Source: Dorea sp. CAG:317
GTDB lineage: Bacteria; Bacillota; Clostridia; Lachnospirales; Lachnospiraceae
Direction of reading: 5' to 3'
Assembly: GCA_000433535.1 (NCBI GenBank)
Contig: FR892670.1
Location: forward strand, 108,619-122,386
DNA: 13,768 bases
Of the stretch, positions 1 through 7,022 are shown piece by piece (position 1 is the first letter of the stretch; the number at the start of each line of letters is the position of its first letter). A program made the translations under genes and the position numbers. Below the pieces are notes generated by a model. The model was given only the letters and a program-made list of their open reading frames with translations. It ran no database searches and was not told the DNA's origin.

Positions 1-43
1 TCACAGAGGTTTCATTAGCCTGGTAACAATATTGGTCAATATC

Positions 44-796
44 TTATTGCTCTTTTTGGGCATTACGGTATACGGTCAGATTAAAGGATTGCAGCGGTAT
101 ATAATGCTTGCTGAACATCAGTACGGAACCGTCCCTGTCATATAAAGTTTCTGTGATTAGGATGAACTTGGATTGATTTGACAGAGTATATCTGCTGGAA
201 GTAAAATTACCGGTATTTGTATAGGAATAAGCTGTTTCGCTGTCAGAACTTATGCTATACAGGGTTTCTTCAAGAAATATCTGCAAGGCGCCTTTTTTTG
301 CCAGATCAACCTTATACTTAGATATCGTTTCAATCGGAAGGAAGGATAAGGAATAACCAAAAGCATCCTCTCCGTTCTTATACCATCGATCGGCAATGAC
401 GATGACGGCAGTGTCCCGTTTCACCATTCCTTTCATATAATCTGAAGGCGGCTCAATACGAAATTCACATTCAACATAGTCGTATTTGATGCTGCAGCAG
501 GCTTTCATCGGATGCTGTATGGTTTCCGGGCTATGGCTTGGGGGGATTTGGGAATAGTCGATTACGAAGTTTCCTTTCCCCTGAATGTTTTGGATCAGAC
601 CATCTTCACGGAGAAGAGAAAGCGCTTTCCGCAGCGTCATTCGGCTGACGTCCATTTGAACAGCAAGATCCGGTTCAGAAGGAAGCTGCGAGCCTGCAGG
701 AAATGCACCGTCTTTAATCATGGAATAGAGATGGTCATAAACTTTAACGTGTTTTAAATTTCTCTCTTTCGAAATGCTTTTCTTTACATTGTTCAT
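44..796 (-). CDS. GntR family (HutC/UTRA type) transcriptional regulator
   Basis: A 250-residue DNA-binding regulator. Residues about 16-80 form a GntR winged helix: the sequence LPSEPDLAVQMDVSRMTLRKA is followed by LLREDGLIQ and the wing GKGNFV. Residues about 100-245 have the length and ending (SKHYIPLQSF) expected for a UTRA ligand-binding domain of the HutC subfamily, which senses small metabolites. The ATG at 794-796 has a good AGGAG site about 7 bases upstream on the minus strand. It is divergent from the nucleoside operon (udp-nupC-deoB-deoC), and repeated half-sites lie over both promoters, so I infer that it represses that operon and itself, with a nucleoside or pentose phosphate as likely effector. 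The family call is firm. The target and ligand are inferred from position only. In many bacteria this job is done by DeoR or CytR instead. Confidence 0.9.
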   Translation of the reverse strand: MNNVKKSISKERNLKHVKVYDHLYSMIKDGAFPAGSQLPSEPDLAVQMDVSRMTLRKALSLLREDGLIQNIQGKGNFVIDYSQIPPSHSPETIQHPMKACCSIKYDYVECEFRIEPPSDYMKGMVKRDTAVIVIADRWYKNGEDAFGYSLSFLPIETISKYKVDLAKKGALQIFLEETLYSISSDSETAYSYTNTGNFTSSRYTLSNQSKFILITETLYDRDGSVLMFSKHYIPLQSFNLTVYRNAQKEQ

Positions 797-815
797 AATC
801 TTCTCCTAACGGTTT

Positions 816-898
816 TAGACAACTCTATACTATATAATAAAATATGGCGGGGCAAAAGTCAATAAGTATACAAGTTAGACAAACGGGTAAGTTGTATA
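816..898. promoter_or_regulatory. Half-site cluster, putative operators of the GntR regulator
   Basis: TAGACAA occurs at 816-822 and 876-882, TATACAA at 867-873, and the inverted copy TTGTATA at 892-898. TATACAA (867-873) and TTGTATA (892-898) form an inverted repeat with an 18-base spacer. TATACAA (867-873) and TAGACAA (876-882) are direct repeats nine bases apart. They flank the promoter of the divergent regulator. The repeats are seen directly; binding by the GntR protein is inferred. Confidence 0.5.
834..862 (-). promoter_or_regulatory. Promoter of the GntR-family gene
   Basis: On the minus strand, TTGACT (857-862) and TATTAT (834-839) are separated by exactly 17 bases, a near-consensus vegetative promoter. 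The start codon is about 38 bases further on. A TAGACAA half-site at 816-822 lies just downstream of the -10 box and TATACAA (867-873) just upstream of the -35 box, which fits autoregulation. Confidence 0.7.
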
Positions 899-998
899 GT
901 TCCGAAAAAAGAAAATGATAACGATTTTTACATATATCATGGCGGAATCTAGTGATAATGCACAAAAATACACGCATAAATATGTATATAATTACGGC

Positions 999-1048
999 TT
1001 GAAATTATACAACATACAATATACTATACATGTATAATAACTTGTATA
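999..1048 (+). promoter_or_regulatory. Promoter and operators of the udp-nupC-deoB-deoC operon
   Basis: TTGAAA (999-1004) and TACTAT (1022-1027) are 17 bases apart. The perfect 12-base palindrome TATACATGTATA (1025-1036) overlaps the -10 box and the likely start site. An outer inverted pair, TATACAA at 1006-1012 and TTGTATA at 1042-1048, encloses the -10 box and shares the half-site found next to the divergent regulator gene. Repressor bound here would block RNA polymerase. The ribosome site AAGGAG follows at 1056-1061. Confidence 0.65.
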
Positions 1049-1069
1049 AAAGGAAAAGGAGAAAAAGAC

Positions 1070-1849
1070 ATGCAAAATTATTCAGGAGAAGCAGGATTAC
1101 AGTATCATTTACAAATCAGACCGGGAGACGTTGGACGTTATGTGATTCTTCCAGGAGATCCGAAGAGATGCGCAAAGATTGCGGCGCATTTTGACGATGC
1201 GAAATTAATCGCAGACAGCAGGGAATATGTAACTTATACAGGATATCTTGACGGGGTAAAGGTCAGTGTTACATCTACCGGAATCGGTGGGCCGTCGGCT
1301 TCTATTGCGATTGAAGAGCTGACGCTTTGCGGAGCGGACACATTTATTAGGGTAGGAACCTGCGGAGGCATTGATTTAGATGTCAAGGGAGGAGATGTAG
1401 TAGTTGCTACAGGAGCAATCCGTATGGAAGGAACCAGTAAAGAATATGCGCCTATTGAATATCCGGCAGTAGCGGATCTGGATATTACAAATGCGTTGGT
1501 TCAATCATGTAAAGAAATGGGGCTTACCTATCATGCAGGCGTTGTAGAATGTAAAGATGCATTTTATGGACAGCATGAAGCAGAAAGAATGCCGGTAAGT
1601 TACGAGCTTCTTAACAAATGGGAAGCATGGAAGCGTATGGGATGTAAGGCTTCTGAGATGGAGTCGGCGGCGCTTTTTATTGCGGCAAGCCATTTGAAAG
1701 TACGCTGCGGCTCTAACTTCCTTGTAGTAGGAAACCAGGAGAGGAATGCGCTTGGAATGGATAATCCAATGGTTCATGATACCGAATGTGCTATCAAAGT
1801 TGCGGTGGAAGCAATTCGCAAATTGATTAAGCAGGATGCAGAGAAATAA
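1070..1849 (+). CDS. udp: Uridine phosphorylase (nucleoside phosphorylase family)
   Basis: A 259-residue cytosolic enzyme that splits uridine (and probably deoxyuridine or thymidine) with phosphate into base and (deoxy)ribose-1-phosphate. Seen in the sequence: VILPGDPKR near the N-terminus (phosphate loop), STGIGGPSASIAIEEL around residue 70, RVGTCGGI (phosphate/ribose binding), FYGQHEAER (pyrimidine-recognition region) and the EMESAAL motif near residue 197. Order and length match the E. coli Udp type (about 253 residues). The ATG at 1070 has AAGGAG 8 bases upstream. It is the first gene of the operon, 34 bases before nupC. The Gln and Arg of the pyrimidine-recognition loop favour uridine over purine nucleosides, but exact substrate range cannot be read from sequence. 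Confidence 0.93.
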   Translation: MQNYSGEAGLQYHLQIRPGDVGRYVILPGDPKRCAKIAAHFDDAKLIADSREYVTYTGYLDGVKVSVTSTGIGGPSASIAIEELTLCGADTFIRVGTCGGIDLDVKGGDVVVATGAIRMEGTSKEYAPIEYPAVADLDITNALVQSCKEMGLTYHAGVVECKDAFYGQHEAERMPVSYELLNKWEAWKRMGCKASEMESAALFIAASHLKVRCGSNFLVVGNQERNALGMDNPMVHDTECAIKVAVEAIRKLIKQDAEK

Positions 1850-1883
1850 TATTTGAACTGGTACAGGGGATTGGAGAAGGATC

Positions 1884-3083
1884 ATGAAAATTGTATCAAA
1901 TTTAATTGGCATCTTTGTGGTTTTGGGACTTGCGTTTTTGATTTCAAATAATAAAAAAAATATTCCGTGGAAACTGGTATTAAAAGTAATGGGAGTGCAG
2001 CTTTTTATTGCGGTATTTTTAGTGAAAGTACCGTTTGGCAGAAAAATCGTATCTGTGGCGTCCGACGCAGTATCGGCTGTCATTAACTGCGGTCAGGCAG
2101 GCCTGGATTTTGTATTTGGAAGCCTGGCGGACAGTTCTGTAAGCGGAAGTATTTTTATCGTACAGGTATTGGGGAATATTATATTCCTTTCTGCCTTAGT
2201 AAGCCTGCTGTATTACGTTGGAGCGCTTGGGTTTGTAGTAAAATGGATCGGAAAAGGGGTTGGCAGGCTGATGGGCACGACAGAGGTGGAAAGCTTTGTT
2301 GCAGTTGCAAATATGTTTTTGGGGCAGACGGATAGTCCCATACTGATCAGCAAGTATTTGAACAAGATGACAGACAGTGAGATTATGGTAGTGCTTGTTT
2401 CAGGTATGGGAAGTATGTCCGTATCTATTCTGGGAGGATATGCAGCCCTTGGTATTCCGATGGACTATTTGCTGATTGCAAGTTCGCTGGTACCTCTTGG
2501 AAGTATTCTGGTTGCGAAAATGGTGTTGCCGCAGACGGAAGAAGTTTTAAATATTTCAGAAGTTAAGATGGATAACAAAGGAAATAATGCAAATGTTCTT
2601 GAGGCAGTTGCCGAAGGTGCAACAACAGGCATTCAGATGGTAATTTCAATCGGCGCATCATTGGTTGCCATGGTTGGTTTGGTTTTTGCGGTTAATAAAT
2701 TTATTGGTTTGTTCGGAATCAGCCTGGAACAGATTTTTTCTTACATATTTGCTCCTTTCGGATTCTTTATGGGATTAGAAGGAAGTGAAATTCTGATGGA
2801 GGGATCTCTTCTTGGAAGCAAGGTTGTATTGAATGAGTTTATCGCTTTTCAGGAATTAGGGAGTATGATAAAGTCATTAGATCCAAGGACAGGGCTGATC
2901 TGTGCCATCTCACTTTGCGGTTTTGCGAATTTTTCCAGTCTTGGCATCTGTGTTTCCGGTATAGCGGTTCTTTGCCCGGAGAAAAAAAGCACACTTGCAA
3001 GGCTCGTATTCCGGGCGATGCTGGGAGGGGTGCTGGTAAGCCTGCTGAGCGCCATGCTTGTTGGTTTTGTAACACTTTTTTAA
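1884..3083 (+). CDS. nupC: Concentrative nucleoside transporter (NupC/CNT family)
   Basis: A 399-residue inner-membrane symporter that brings nucleosides into the cell with an ion gradient. The protein is strongly hydrophobic throughout. It begins with a transmembrane segment (LIGIFVVLGLAFLIS), followed by another at residues about 30-46. The CNT core is clear: FLGQTDSPILISKYLNKMT, SGMGSMSVSILGGYAALG, the repeat segment AVAEGATTGIQMVISIGAS, SKVVLNEFIAFQEL and the C-terminal CGFANFSSLGI. Length matches the bacterial family (about 400). The ATG at 1884 has GGAG at 1873-1876. It lies between udp and deoB, which points to import of the nucleosides that Udp cleaves. Nucleoside preference (pyrimidine or purine) is not decided by what I can see. 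Confidence 0.94.
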   Translation: MKIVSNLIGIFVVLGLAFLISNNKKNIPWKLVLKVMGVQLFIAVFLVKVPFGRKIVSVASDAVSAVINCGQAGLDFVFGSLADSSVSGSIFIVQVLGNIIFLSALVSLLYYVGALGFVVKWIGKGVGRLMGTTEVESFVAVANMFLGQTDSPILISKYLNKMTDSEIMVVLVSGMGSMSVSILGGYAALGIPMDYLLIASSLVPLGSILVAKMVLPQTEEVLNISEVKMDNKGNNANVLEAVAEGATTGIQMVISIGASLVAMVGLVFAVNKFIGLFGISLEQIFSYIFAPFGFFMGLEGSEILMEGSLLGSKVVLNEFIAFQELGSMIKSLDPRTGLICAISLCGFANFSSLGICVSGIAVLCPEKKSTLARLVFRAMLGGVLVSLLSAMLVGFVTLF

Positions 3084-3096
3084 GGAGGGATTGTTT

Positions 3097-4293
3097 ATGG
3101 GTTATAAAAAGTACAAACGTATTTTTACCGTTGTAATTGATTCGCTTGGAGTAGGGGCGCTTCCAGATGCGGCAGACTACGGCGATGCCGGGACAGACAC
3201 ATTAGGCCACATTGCACGGCAGATGGATGAATTTCATATTCCAAACCTTCAGAAGCTGGGCATTGCAAACCTTCATCCTTTGAAACAGGTATCTGCGTTG
3301 CAGCGTCCCATGGGATACTACGGTTATCTAAAGGAAGCGAGTATGGGAAAAGATACCATGACCGGACATTGGGAAATGATGGGCCTCCATGTGACAAAGC
3401 CATTTCAAACCTTTACGGAGACAGGCTTTCCCCAAGAGCTTTTGGAGGAATTATCAGAAAGAACCGGACGCACGATTATCGGAAATAAGAGCGCCAGCGG
3501 AACTGAGATTTTAGACGAGCTGGCAGAAGAAGAAATTGCTACAGGCCATATGATCGTGTACACCTCTGCGGATTCTGTGCTGCAGATTTGCGGAAATGAA
3601 GAAACATTTGGGCTGGAAGAATTGTATCGCTGCTGTGAAATTGCCCGTGAAATTACAATGAAAGATGAATGGAAAGTAGGGCGTGTGATTGCCAGGCCGT
3701 ATGTAGGGAGGAAAAAAGGAGAGTTCAAACGTACAAGCAACCGCCATGATTATGCGTTAAAGCCTTATGGAAAAACTGCCCTGAATGCATTGAAAGATCA
3801 TGGATACAGCGTAATATCTGTAGGAAAAATCTATGACATCTTTGACGGAGAGGGACTGACGGAGTCAAATAAGTCTAAAAGCTCCGTTCATGGAATGGAG
3901 CAGACGATTGATATTGCAGGCAGAGAGTTTGAAGGGTTATGCTTTACTAATCTGGTAGATTTTGACGCTTTGTGGGGGCATAGAAGAAATGTTGCTGGCT
4001 ATGCAAAGGAACTGGAAGCATTTGATGAAAAACTGGGAATGCTGATGGATATACTAAAGGAGGAGGATCTGCTTATTATTACGGCAGACCATGGGAACGA
4101 TCCGACGCATACCGGTACAGACCATACAAGGGAAATGGTTCCGTTTCTGGCATATTCCCCGTCAATGAAAGAATATGGCAGGTTAGAGGACAGTGATACC
4201 TTTGCAGTTATAGGGGCGACCATTGCCGATAACTTCCGTGTAAAAATGCCGGATGGAACAATAGGAAAGTCAGTTTTGGAGAAACTGATCTAA
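3097..4293 (+). CDS. deoB: Phosphopentomutase
   Basis: A 398-residue enzyme of the alkaline phosphatase superfamily that interconverts (deoxy)ribose-1-phosphate and the 5-phosphate. Metal ligands are visible: the first Asp in TVVIDSLGVG (residue 15), then DFDALWGHRRN, and the paired motif TADHGNDPTHTGTDHTRE near residue 330. The KDTMTGHWEMMG motif places the phosphorylated threonine at residue 87, equivalent to Thr85 of the Bacillus cereus enzyme. I chose the ATG at 3097 because AGGAGG (3083-3088) is 8 bases upstream; a TTG six bases earlier would be too close to it. The ribosome site overlaps the nupC stop codon, so the two are translationally close. It links Udp products to DeoC and to the pentose phosphate pathway. 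Confidence 0.96.
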   Translation: MGYKKYKRIFTVVIDSLGVGALPDAADYGDAGTDTLGHIARQMDEFHIPNLQKLGIANLHPLKQVSALQRPMGYYGYLKEASMGKDTMTGHWEMMGLHVTKPFQTFTETGFPQELLEELSERTGRTIIGNKSASGTEILDELAEEEIATGHMIVYTSADSVLQICGNEETFGLEELYRCCEIAREITMKDEWKVGRVIARPYVGRKKGEFKRTSNRHDYALKPYGKTALNALKDHGYSVISVGKIYDIFDGEGLTESNKSKSSVHGMEQTIDIAGREFEGLCFTNLVDFDALWGHRRNVAGYAKELEAFDEKLGMLMDILKEEDLLIITADHGNDPTHTGTDHTREMVPFLAYSPSMKEYGRLEDSDTFAVIGATIADNFRVKMPDGTIGKSVLEKLI

Positions 4294-4314
4294 AAAAGAA
4301 AGGAATAGAAAATT

Positions 4315-4983
4315 ATGACGACACAGGATATTTTAAAAACAGTAGATCATACACTTTTAAGCCAGGCTGCGACTTGGGAAGAAATTAAGGCCATTTTGGA
4401 CGATGCAATGGAATATGGAACGGCTTCAGCATGTATTCCTGCATCTTTCGTAAAACGTGCCACAGATTATGTGGAAGGGAAACTTCCGATCTGTACAGTG
4501 ATTGGTTTCCCAAATGGATACAGTACAACTGCCGTGAAAGTGTTTGAAACAAAGGATGCGATTGCAAATGGCGCGGTGGAAATTGATATGGTCATTAACA
4601 TTGGTGATTTAAAAGATCGGAGATTATCAGAAATCGAGGAAGAGATCCGTGCAATCCATGAGGCCTGCGGCGGGAAAATCTTAAAAGTCATCATTGAGAC
4701 CTGCCTTCTTACGGAGGAAGAGAAAATATTGATGTGTGAAATCGTGACGAAAACAGGCGCAGAGTATATTAAAACGTCTACAGGCTTTTCTGCTGCAGGC
4801 GCAACCTTTGAGGATGTGGAGCTTATGAGAAAACACGTTGGGGCAGATGTAAAGGTAAAGGCAGCGGGAGGAATTTCTTCGCTGGATGATGCCAGAAGAT
4901 TTCTGGAGCTTGGGGCAGACAGGCTCGGTACAAGCAGGATGATTAAGCTTGTTAAAAATGCAGATACAGGAACAGGGTATTAA
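4315..4983 (+). CDS. deoC: Deoxyribose-phosphate aldolase
   Basis: A 222-residue class I aldolase that cleaves 2-deoxyribose-5-phosphate to acetaldehyde and glyceraldehyde-3-phosphate. Catalytic residues can be placed by comparison with E. coli DeoC: Asp91 in VEIDMVINIG (E. coli D102), the Schiff-base Lys153 in YIKTSTGF (E. coli K167) and Lys182 in VKAAGGI (E. coli K201). The opening segment KTVDHTLL is also typical. Length matches the shorter bacterial form (about 220). The ATG at 4315 has AAAGGAA at 4299-4305. It is the last gene of the operon, 21 bases after deoB and followed closely by an intrinsic terminator. All active-site residues are intact. Confidence 0.96.
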   Translation: MTTQDILKTVDHTLLSQAATWEEIKAILDDAMEYGTASACIPASFVKRATDYVEGKLPICTVIGFPNGYSTTAVKVFETKDAIANGAVEIDMVINIGDLKDRRLSEIEEEIRAIHEACGGKILKVIIETCLLTEEEKILMCEIVTKTGAEYIKTSTGFSAAGATFEDVELMRKHVGADVKVKAAGGISSLDDARRFLELGADRLGTSRMIKLVKNADTGTGY

Positions 4984-5005
4984 AACAGGATAAAATTCAG
5001 GAAAA

Positions 5006-5050
5006 ACAGTCCGTCTAAAATTTGAATGAATTTAAGGCGGATTGTTTTTT
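5006..5050 (+). terminator. Intrinsic terminator of the nucleoside operon
   Basis: Arms 5006-5021 and 5030-5045 can form a 16-base-pair stem with two G-U pairs and one mismatch, an 8-base loop and a run of six T (5045-5050). It starts 23 bases after the deoC stop and marks the boundary between the operon and the mobile-element remnants. Confidence 0.85.
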
Positions 5051-5120
5051 ATATATCTTCCAGATGGACAACTTATACCGCAAGGTGAAATATAACATTT
5101 TGAGAAAGATTACAAAACTG

Positions 5121-5614
5121 TCATGTGTAATCGGTTGTACCACCGAAAAGGTCTGTATAGTCCTCGGTGGTGCAACCCTTCACAAAGATATGACAAACAT
5201 GCTTGCCGTTCTCTGTGGTAATACAAATTCGCTCAACAACCGTTGCGATTAAATTAACAAGTCTCCGAGCTACCGTCCATCCTTTGCAAGCTCCATCAGG
5301 TTGTTCTGAATACGCTCGGTTAAAATATCTCTCTCAAATTCTGCAATAATCGCAAGCACCTGAATGATAATTTTAGGGGTGCTGTTTTGAGTGTTGATAT
5401 TATTTGAACATACAAGCAGGGTGACATTATGCCGTTCAAGATATTCAAGCAGTCGCATAAGGTCGGCAGTTTTGCGCCCGATACGGTCTGACTTGTAGCA
5501 AGCTATGGCTTTGATTTTACCGAGTTCAATATCCCGTAGCAGTCTTTGAAAGTCAGGTCTGTTCTTCATATTGTTTTCTCCTTTTGAAATGGGACGAACC
5601 GAAGTCCGCCCCAT
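5121..5614 (-). pseudogene. Serine site-specific recombinase, broken remnant
   Basis: The open part (5614-5270) encodes the second half of a resolvase catalytic domain: RPDFQRLLRDIELGKIKAI, YKSDRIGRKTADLMRLLEYL, then the helix IIIQVLAIIAEFERDILTERI typical of large serine recombinases. The first roughly 50 residues, including the nucleophilic serine (usually in Y-x-R-V-S), are absent. After ELAKDGR a TAG (5270-5272) stands where the family normally continues with Trp-Leu-Gly, so it is probably a TGG to TAG change. Shortly after, the family's C-terminal tail is recognisable in another frame (5261-5121): LVNLIATVVERI, HIFVKGCTTEDYTDLFGG, then TGA. The zinc-finger and coiled-coil middle part is therefore deleted. 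An ATG at 5569 with AAAGGAG upstream could still start a fragment. It is not a working recombinase; it is most likely the leftover of an integrative conjugative element. Confidence 0.85.
5591..5612 (-). other. RNA hairpin with UUCG tetraloop before the recombinase remnant
   Basis: On the minus strand GGGGCGGAC and GTTCGTCCC form a 9-base-pair stem (two G-U pairs) closed by the very stable C(UUCG)G tetraloop. It ends about 5 bases before the AAAGGAG sequence that precedes the ATG at 5569. No T run follows, so it is not a standard terminator. It may be a leftover control structure of the lost element. Confidence 0.6.
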
Positions 5615-5631
5615 AGTCTTACTTCTATTAA

Positions 5632-5661
5632 ATTATACTGAATATCTTACGCAGACTCCAA
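5632..5661 (-). promoter_or_regulatory. Possible promoter reading into the recombinase remnant
   Basis: On the minus strand TTGGAG (5656-5661) and a perfect TATAAT (5632-5637) are 18 bases apart. It overlaps the end of the 58-residue gene and reads towards the UUCG hairpin and recombinase remnant. The -10 box is strong and the -35 box weak. Confidence 0.4.
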
Positions 5662-5823
5662 TGTGTCGCTATCTTTGGAGAGTTTGAGCAAGGCACGGAG
5701 CTGTTCTGCGGAATAATCATAAAGCTTACGGGTAGCATAATCCAACCGTTTTTCTTGAAAGCGGCGGATATACTGTTCGCTGTCTTTTCCGTAATGAAAT
5801 ACGGCAGTCATTTCAAACTCCAT
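5647..5823 (-). CDS. Small protein (58 aa) of mobile-element origin, function unknown
   Basis: An intact 58-residue frame beginning MEFEMTAVFHYGKDSEQYIR and ending in SKDSDTLESA. The ATG at 5823 is preceded by AGGTGG. The TGA just before this ATG closes another frame that would end in ENGNDEVV, suggesting a lost upstream gene with tight coupling, as in element operons. It is charged, has no membrane segment, and ends with a predicted helix (SAEQLRALLKLSK). It sits about 30 bases upstream of the recombinase remnant on the same strand. Small proteins of this general look occur next to recombinases of Clostridia conjugative elements, but I cannot name a family or a function. Being open while both neighbours are broken may just reflect its short length. 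Confidence 0.6.
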   Translation of the reverse strand: MEFEMTAVFHYGKDSEQYIRRFQEKRLDYATRKLYDYSAEQLRALLKLSKDSDTLESA

Positions 5824-5852
5824 TCACACCACCTCATCGTTCCCGTTCTCGC

Positions 5853-6852
5853 TTGGGATTTATTGAATATAGTGGAATAAACAGAGGACAAGCGCCATAT
5901 CGGCGCTCCGATTTACTAAAACTGCATATTTATGGATATCTTAATAAAATTCGTTCAAGTAGAGCTTTAGAAGTTGAAGCGAAACGAAACATAGAGCTTA
6001 TGTGGCTCATTAATGCAATTACACCAGATCATGGAACTATTGCAGGATTCGTACAGAAAAACAAAGCTGCATTTCATAATACTTTGCGAAATTTAACGCT
6101 TATCCTAAAAGGATGGAGGGTTAATTGACGGAAAGCTCATTGCCATAGATGGAACAAAAATCAAGGCTCAAAACAGTAAGCATAATTGTATTACCCAAAG
6201 TGGACTGGACAAAAAAATAGAGTATGTAGAGGCACAGATTAGCGCATACTTAATGGCGATAGAAAAAGAAGAACCAACCGTATTGGCTGATACAGGTTAT
6301 TACAATGGAATTGAAATAAAAAACTGTATTGACGATAAGATGAAAGTATACATAAAAAAGGCAAGAGCCAACAATTCAACCAAGGATAATGAATTCCGCA
6401 AAGAAAAATTTACCTATGATAAAGAACAAGATATATACATTTATCCAGCAGGCAACTCACTATCCTTTTTTGAAAACACATCTAAGAACGGAATAAAATA
6501 TAGGCGTTATAAATGTTTAGATTGTGATTCTTGCAAGTATAAAGATGACTGTACATCCGCAAAAAAAGGGAGAACTATACAACGATGGGAACATGAGGAT
6601 ATCCTAGATATTGTTTGTCAAAATACTTTGGATAATAATGACATATACAAACAACGAAGATCTATTGTAGAACATCCATTTGGCACAATTAAAAGAGCAT
6701 TGGGTTATAACTTCTTTTTGCGCCGTCAAATAGATAATGTTGATGCAGAAGCCGCTTCTATGTTTATCGCTTATAATTTTAAGCGATTATTAAGTATGTT
6801 TTCAACATTAGAATTAATAAAGAAATTTGAAGAAATATCCAATTACAGATAG
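5853..6852 (+). pseudogene. IS1182-like transposase, frameshifted and internally deleted
   Basis: Frame one (5853-6128) encodes the N-terminal DUF772-type segment: RRSDLLKLHIYGYLNKIRSS, VEAKRNIELMWLINAITPDH, LTLILKGW. There a single extra base near 6111-6120 shifts the frame. Reading on in the next frame gives LIDGKLIAIDGTKIKAQNS and continues open to 6852. The three likely DDE residues survive: Asp in AIDGTK, Asp in VLADTGYYNG and Glu in RRSIVEHPFGTIKRALGY. A cysteine cluster (CLDCDSCKYKDDC) lies between the last two. The parts add up to about 330 residues, against about 450-550 for the family. The N-terminus is missing, and the join at about 6252 (EAQISAYL directly to MAIEKEEP) looks like a large internal deletion between the first and second Asp. 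No flanking inverted repeats were found. It should be inactive. Confidence 0.85.
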
Positions 6853-6907
6853 GGGATATTAAAAAACAAATCTAATAGCAAAAAATATCAGTAGTAGAAA
6901 AAAAAGG

Positions 6908-7005
6908 ACCGTACATCAGACTTATCATGTAGGAATCGTTAGACAGTCTGACGCACGGTGGTGTGAGAGGTCGGGGAAATTTTACATTTCCCCTCCTACT
7001 CTTTT
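6908..7005 (+). mobile_element. Group II intron 3'-end-like fragment (domains V/VI)
   Basis: Positions 6965-7001 fold as an intron domain VI. GAGAGG (6965-6970) pairs with CCTACTC (6995-7001), leaving A6998 bulged as the expected branch-point adenosine. Above it GGGGAAAT (6973-6980) pairs perfectly with ATTTCCCC (6986-6993). The text GCACGGTGGTGTGAGAGG before it and CTCCTACTC at the end resemble known bacterial group II intron 3' ends. Upstream, arms 6908-6922 and 6945-6959 pair over 15 positions with two A-C mismatches, but with a 22-base loop. This is unlike the usual 34-base domain V, so that part is atypical or decayed. No intron 5' end and no reverse transcriptase gene lie in the window, so it is an orphan fragment. 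Confidence 0.6.
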
Positions 7006-7022
7006 GCATGAGTTTTTCGAAA

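Larger units (their letters stand above)
5051..7005. mobile_element. Composite region of decayed mobile elements
   Basis: Between the deoC terminator and eno there is no housekeeping gene. The stretch contains a broken serine recombinase and a small intact gene on the minus strand, then a broken IS1182-like transposase and a group II intron 3'-end-like fragment on the plus strand. The change from conjugative-element-like DNA to transposase lies near 5850, where the transposase frame starts without its N-terminus. Outer borders are approximate: no target duplication or terminal inverted repeat was found. Positions 5051-5120 hold nothing I could assign. Confidence 0.7.

Noticed and set aside
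915..930. Catabolite-repression (cre-like) site TGATAACGATTTTT upstream of udp
   Set aside because: At least three mismatches at conserved positions; too weak to claim.
1505..2083. Long minus-strand open frame under udp and nupC
   Set aside because: Antisense shadow of two clearly recognised genes, no ribosome site and no protein-like motifs.
3091..3096. TTG as an earlier start of deoB
   Set aside because: It is only two bases from the AGGAGG site; the ATG at 3097 has ideal spacing.
5022..5252. Open plus-strand frame of 76 codons after deoC
   Set aside because: It begins inside the terminator loop and runs antisense to the readable C-terminal tail of the recombinase remnant; no ribosome site.
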